Translations under genes and position numbers: made by a program
Notes under the pieces: model-generated
Databases searched by the model: none
What the model saw: only the letters and a program-made list of their open reading frames with translations
Told to the model about the DNA's origin: nothing
Source: an uncultured Paracoccaceae bacterium
GTDB lineage: Bacteria > Pseudomonadota > Alphaproteobacteria > Rhodobacterales > Rhodobacteraceae
Direction: 5' to 3'
DNA length: 64,000 bases
NCBI GenBank assembly: GCA_937924905.1
Contig: CALDUK010000001.1
Location: forward strand, 1-64,000
In this document: in pieces, positions 59,938 to 64,000 of the stretch
Position numbering within the stretch: the stretch's first letter is position 1
Layout of the letters: each line of letters starts with the position of its first letter

Positions 59938-60123
59938 CCATACTTAGGTTTTGTTTGACAGACCCTAACTCTTTGTCGCCAAATAGGAATGATGGAACGA
60001 CCCGTTTTGAAAACAAAACTGTCCGGCCAGAAAAAGTTGCCTTACGGCGCATCACGATCAGCGTGACGACATCAAAGGCCATCGCTTTATCGCGAGGCTT
60101 TGCAACCCTGTCAGGAGAAGCCC

Positions 60124-60687
60124 ATGCAATACCAGATCACCGGCAAACAAATCGACATCGGGGACGCGCTACAGACCCATGTCAAAGACGGGCTGGGCGA
60201 TATGGTTGCAAAATACTCTGGCCGACCGACGGACGCCAATGTCGTGTTCTCCAAAAGCGGGCATGAATTTGTCTGCGAAGTTGTTATTCATCTTTCGACC
60301 GGTTTGACGGTTCAAGCAAAGGGCCATGATCACGAGATTTATGCAGCTTTTGAAAAGTGCCAGGACAAGATGGACAAGCAGCTTCGCCGCTACAAGCGTC
60401 GTCTGAAAGACCACCACCGTGAACGACCTGTTGAACTTAGCGTAGCAGCCTCATATATCCTCGCTTCAAACGAAGATCATGGGGAATCAGAGCCTGACAC
60501 GCTGCAACCGATGATCATCGCCGAGACGGAATCGAAGATTCCGCTGCTCTCGGTCGGTGAAGCGGTGATGCAAATGGAGCTGGCAGGCGCACCGGTTTTG
60601 GTCTTCCGGAATGAGAAAAGCGGCGATGGCCTAAACATCGTTTATCGCCGCGACGACGGGAACATTGGCTGGATCGATCCGAAGTAG
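60124..60687 (+). CDS. hpf: Ribosome hibernation-promoting factor (long form)
   Basis: MQYQITGKQIDIGDALQTHVKDGLGDMVAKYSGRPTDANVVFSKSGHEFVCEVVIHLSTGLTVQAKG; C-terminal LSVGEAVMQMELAGAPVLVFRNEKSG. Confidence 0.93.
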   Translation: MQYQITGKQIDIGDALQTHVKDGLGDMVAKYSGRPTDANVVFSKSGHEFVCEVVIHLSTGLTVQAKGHDHEIYAAFEKCQDKMDKQLRRYKRRLKDHHRERPVELSVAASYILASNEDHGESEPDTLQPMIIAETESKIPLLSVGEAVMQMELAGAPVLVFRNEKSGDGLNIVYRRDDGNIGWIDPK

Positions 60688-60729
60688 TAACGGTACGACC
60701 CGCTTGTTTTTACTGGGGACACGGTAAAC

Positions 60730-61197
60730 GTGATGGAACTTTCGACGATCCTCTGTGTTGAGGCGGTCAAAACGCTTTCGACTGCAACCAGCAAAAAGCG
60801 GCTTCTGCAAGAGGTCAGCGATATCGCTGGTTCCGCTTATGGATTGAAGTCTGGCGAAGTTTGCAACGCGTTGCAGGATCGCGAAACCTTGGGCCCGACA
60901 GGCGTTGGGCAGGGCATTGCTTTGCCACACGCGCGCTTGCCCGGACTGGAACGCGTACACGGCGCGTTTGTTCGCATCGACAAAGCGCTAGATTTCGATT
61001 CAGTCGACCGTCAGCCTGTCGATTTGGTGTTTGCGCTTCTGGCACCGCTGGATGCAGGCGTTGACCATCTGAAAGCGCTGGCAATGGTGTCGCGCACTAT
61101 GCGCGATGGCGGCCTGTGCGCAAAACTGCGCGCCAATTCAGACCCGACCACGTTGCACACCTTGCTGACCGAAGCACCCAGCATGCGGGCGGCCTGA
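60730..61197 (+). CDS. ptsN: PTS IIA-like nitrogen regulatory protein PtsN
   Basis: 155 aa, LPHARLPGLERVHGAFVRIDKALDFDSVDRQPVDLVFALLAP. Confidence 0.92.
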   Translation: MMELSTILCVEAVKTLSTATSKKRLLQEVSDIAGSAYGLKSGEVCNALQDRETLGPTGVGQGIALPHARLPGLERVHGAFVRIDKALDFDSVDRQPVDLVFALLAPLDAGVDHLKALAMVSRTMRDGGLCAKLRANSDPTTLHTLLTEAPSMRAA

Positions 61198-61200
61198 TCG

Positions 61201-62628
61201 TTACGCACGCCAGGCGTTAAAGCCAAACATGATATAGTCGCGCCGGTAAGCCAGTTCGCAGGCTTTCTCGATCTCTGGTGAATAAATCGCGTCCAGCGAA
61301 AATGGCGCTGTTGTTTCGGTATCCGTGTCAACTTTAGGCGCATCGTACCCAACCTCTTCGGCAATTTTGGGCAATTCGTCGGCCAGTCGGTCTTCGCGAA
61401 TGACCCGGTCTGGCACCACAAATTGCCCAATCGCATGCACCAACGCATTCTGGCTGGCCCAAGTGCTGTCCACCCTAAGCGATGTTTGACCGCCCAGGTT
61501 GCCCGCCAGAAACTTGAGAAACGCAAGAAACGCATCCCGGTGCCGTTCGATGTCGTAAAGATCATCTGGAAACACTTCGGGCAGCGGCAGATTGTACTGT
61601 GTCATCAGCGTGTCGCGAATATCGGCATAGGTTTCAATATTCAGCGGCAGGATGAATCGGCAAAACGCGTCATATACCCTTGGCAGCGGGTGGCGCAAAA
61701 CTGTGAACGACCGATGCCCCGGATGCTGGCGCTTCCATCTCCGCAGGTCCTTTTGTGTCATGCCGGTATCGACTTGTTGATCGGGGTCGATCGCTTTCAG
61801 CCATTCTGGCACAGGGTCAATCCACGCCCCCCGAATGGGCATGTAAATCAGCGGCACGGTCCGCCCAACACGGAAAAACTTGAGACCCGGCCCACGATCC
61901 GGTTCATAGCTGAACATGCGCCCCAAATCAGGCGTCGACATGCGGTTCAAAGCCTCTTCCGCGACCTTGGGGTTGGTCAGTCGGTCTTCTACAGGCGTTG
62001 GATTTTGCACCTTTGCCATGATCTTGTTCTGATCAGGCGGTCCATCAGCGCCAAGAAATTTCCCCAGACCTTCGATCACAGCCGCGTCCGACAGATCATC
62101 GTAAGAGATATAAAACGCCGTCTGCCCACTGACTTGCAACGCATGGGCGATTCGTTTCTGGAAATCTGAAAGTTCGTTCAGGAAATCCGAATATTCCTCA
62201 GCAACAAATGACACTCGGGCCGCACGGGCCGACGTTAGGTCGCCAAGCCACCACTGCCCCGTCTTGCGCGCGATTTTAAGCGAGACATAGCTGTCTATCG
62301 GGCGACGGGTCAGAATGATCTTGGCCGCAAGCGGATCTTCCAAGACATGGTCAATCGCGCGTTTGTCGTGATCGTGAAACAGACGAAACCCCGGCAACTT
62401 CTCGGCCGCTCGTTTCATAAGCCCGATCATGCGAATTGGATCGGCATCCCGGTCTTTCGTCGACAATCCCCAAGACGTCTTGGTCTCGGGCTTGCCGATG
62501 AAATGCGGATTGAAAAGCTCGCCATGGGATTCGATGCCCCCCATCGCCGCAAGCTGTTCTTCCAAAAGGTTTGACCCTGTTCGCATGCCGGCCAAAACAA
62601 CAAAGTAATCAAATTTCTTTTCAGTCAT
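61201..62628 (-). CDS. Stf0/NodH-like sulfotransferase family protein
   Basis: 475 aa; FVVLAGMRTGSNLLEEQLAAMGGIESHGELFNPHFIGK resembles a 5'-phosphosulfate-binding motif; AKIILTRRPIDSYVSLKIARKTGQWW. Confidence 0.78.
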   Translation of the reverse strand: MTEKKFDYFVVLAGMRTGSNLLEEQLAAMGGIESHGELFNPHFIGKPETKTSWGLSTKDRDADPIRMIGLMKRAAEKLPGFRLFHDHDKRAIDHVLEDPLAAKIILTRRPIDSYVSLKIARKTGQWWLGDLTSARAARVSFVAEEYSDFLNELSDFQKRIAHALQVSGQTAFYISYDDLSDAAVIEGLGKFLGADGPPDQNKIMAKVQNPTPVEDRLTNPKVAEEALNRMSTPDLGRMFSYEPDRGPGLKFFRVGRTVPLIYMPIRGAWIDPVPEWLKAIDPDQQVDTGMTQKDLRRWKRQHPGHRSFTVLRHPLPRVYDAFCRFILPLNIETYADIRDTLMTQYNLPLPEVFPDDLYDIERHRDAFLAFLKFLAGNLGGQTSLRVDSTWASQNALVHAIGQFVVPDRVIREDRLADELPKIAEEVGYDAPKVDTDTETTAPFSLDAIYSPEIEKACELAYRRDYIMFGFNAWRA

Positions 62629-63992
62629 TACCCAAAACCGGTTGTTCGACTTTGCGTCGAAAGATCTTCTGAAATTTCACCAATCTCGCCCGCCAAATAG
62701 GGGTTCATACCCGAATTTCGGAGCGACTGCAGGAAATCAGCCAAACCGATCAAAGGTTTGGCCTCGGGCATGTCGACCAGCATATTGGAATCGACACCAG
62801 ACAAACTGTCGACCGTTTCCTGCAACGGATCCAAGGGGCGTTCCAGAAATTCGGCCAGGGTCCACATTCGCGTCCGGGCGCGGGCGCGGCGTTCGCCCAA
62901 CAATTCAATAAAATCCGCTTCGCGCTTTTGCAGTCGGGCTGCTTCCTTGCGAATAACGTCTATCGGTTGCTTGGATCGCAACAGCGGCAGAACCCACGCG
63001 CCAGATATGATCGCGATGGTCGCGTTGGAATCGCGCGCAAGGAAGGATCCGATCTTTTGCGTGTCGCGCGGACTGTTCAGGAATGATTGGTGTTCGCCGC
63101 GCGTATTCCAGATCAGGTTTCTCAGAAACTGGTCCGGGTCATAGTCTCGCAAAGCGGCACCGTCCGAAAGCGCCCCGGCATAGCCCGTCTGGCCACCGAA
63201 AAACTCGACCCGGTCTTTGCAAAACAAATGCCCATGCGCACGGCTGCCCGTATGTCGGCGGACCCATTTTGGAAATTCGGCAAAAATATCGCTGAACCCG
63301 TGAAACACAGAATAGGGCGCAGCAGTTGGCACGGTTTCGTGCTCCAGGCTGGGAAAACGGCTGGCCATGACCATACCCGGTCGCCCTTTTGTGCGCCGCG
63401 TTGTGGCTTGGGCGAATGTCCGTTCGATATGAGCCGGTGTTGTCAAAGCGACTTGCGGCGGCACACGTCGGCTTTCCAGAAAAACGCGGTAAAGACGATT
63501 GGCACCTGGCCAGATTTTGCGTGCAAAAAACGCCGAGCTTTGCCGCAACAGCACCAGATGATCATCGTAAAACACATGCGGTTTGCCCTGAAAATCGAAC
63601 TTTGACAGGGTCAGCGACCGGCTTTCAACCTTAGACCCATAAAGCCGCACCAGCGTCTGGAAATAGCTTTCATCAGGAATCCAAACGCGTTTGAAATAGC
63701 GATCCAACTGGCCCCGACGCGGGTCTTCAATAATCTTTTGCAGGGTCGCGCGGGTCAGGCACCACCACTGCGATCCCATGTGAGGCGTTAAACCTTGGGG
63801 GATACGTCGCTTGCGGCGCACAAGACGTTGCGTTTCGACCCAAATGTCAAAAAGCCGTCTGTGACGTCGCCAGGCAAACGGGAAAGTCAGCGAAAACCGT
63901 TCCTCGCTAAGGCCGCCCTTGGTCCAGGGCACGTCTTCTATGGTTACGCTTTCGATGAAGTCAGTATCCGGATGATTCCCAAGAAATTCCAC
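62628..63992 (-). CDS. Core-2/I-branching (beta-1,6-N-acetylglucosaminyltransferase)-like glycosyltransferase; 5' end probably beyond window
   Basis: GSQWWCLTRATLQKIIEDPRRGQLDRYFKRVWIPDESYFQTLV typical of the family; TAATG overlap with the sulfotransferase start. Confidence 0.75.
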   Translation of the reverse strand: MEFLGNHPDTDFIESVTIEDVPWTKGGLSEERFSLTFPFAWRRHRRLFDIWVETQRLVRRKRRIPQGLTPHMGSQWWCLTRATLQKIIEDPRRGQLDRYFKRVWIPDESYFQTLVRLYGSKVESRSLTLSKFDFQGKPHVFYDDHLVLLRQSSAFFARKIWPGANRLYRVFLESRRVPPQVALTTPAHIERTFAQATTRRTKGRPGMVMASRFPSLEHETVPTAAPYSVFHGFSDIFAEFPKWVRRHTGSRAHGHLFCKDRVEFFGGQTGYAGALSDGAALRDYDPDQFLRNLIWNTRGEHQSFLNSPRDTQKIGSFLARDSNATIAIISGAWVLPLLRSKQPIDVIRKEAARLQKREADFIELLGERRARARTRMWTLAEFLERPLDPLQETVDSLSGVDSNMLVDMPEAKPLIGLADFLQSLRNSGMNPYLAGEIGEISEDLSTQSRTTGFG

Positions 63993-64000
63993 AAGCTTTG

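Noticed and set aside
59941-59990. TTTGACAGACCC upstream of hpf as a PpsR site or clear sigma-70 promoter
   Set aside because: No ACA at the required spacing and no convincing -10 at 16-18 bp

Overview
This window is most of an anoxygenic photosynthesis gene cluster (PGC) followed by chromosomal housekeeping and transport genes. The source is an alphaproteobacterium, most likely Rhodobacterales/Roseobacter group; that placement comes from gene content and order, not a phylogeny. Positions 1-36.6 kb read: bchL (cut by the left edge)-bchH-bchB-bchN-bchF (-), ppaA/aerR-ppsR (+), bchG-PucC-like MFS-bchP-idi (+), dxs and pufC-M-L-A-B-Q then bchZ-Y-[63-aa small ORF]-X-C and crtF-crtE (-), crtD-crtC (+), tspO-crtB-crtI (-), crtA-bchI-bchD-bchO (+). 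I located eight TGT-N12-ACA PpsR/CrtJ operators by eye, in every divergent PGC promoter region I checked and directly in front of bchG. From 36.6 to 64 kb: a FadH-like oxidoreductase, gltB-GFA-gltD, uppP, an NDUFA9-like protein, monomeric icd, a TctCBA + AtuA/DUF4387 + TRAP block, an RNase D, lptC-A-B, hpf, ptsN, a sulfotransferase, and a glycosyltransferase cut by the right edge. Main points for follow-up: a PufC with only three CxxCH motifs, the bchX-bchY small ORF, three back-to-back perfect hairpins after pufC, crtC with no canonical start codon at the homologous position, a PpsR operator touching the bchG start codon, and the AtuA/DUF4387 cassette between two carboxylate uptake systems. 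No rRNA, tRNA, CRISPR, prophage or transposase was recognised. All homology calls are from memory of protein families; no searches were run.
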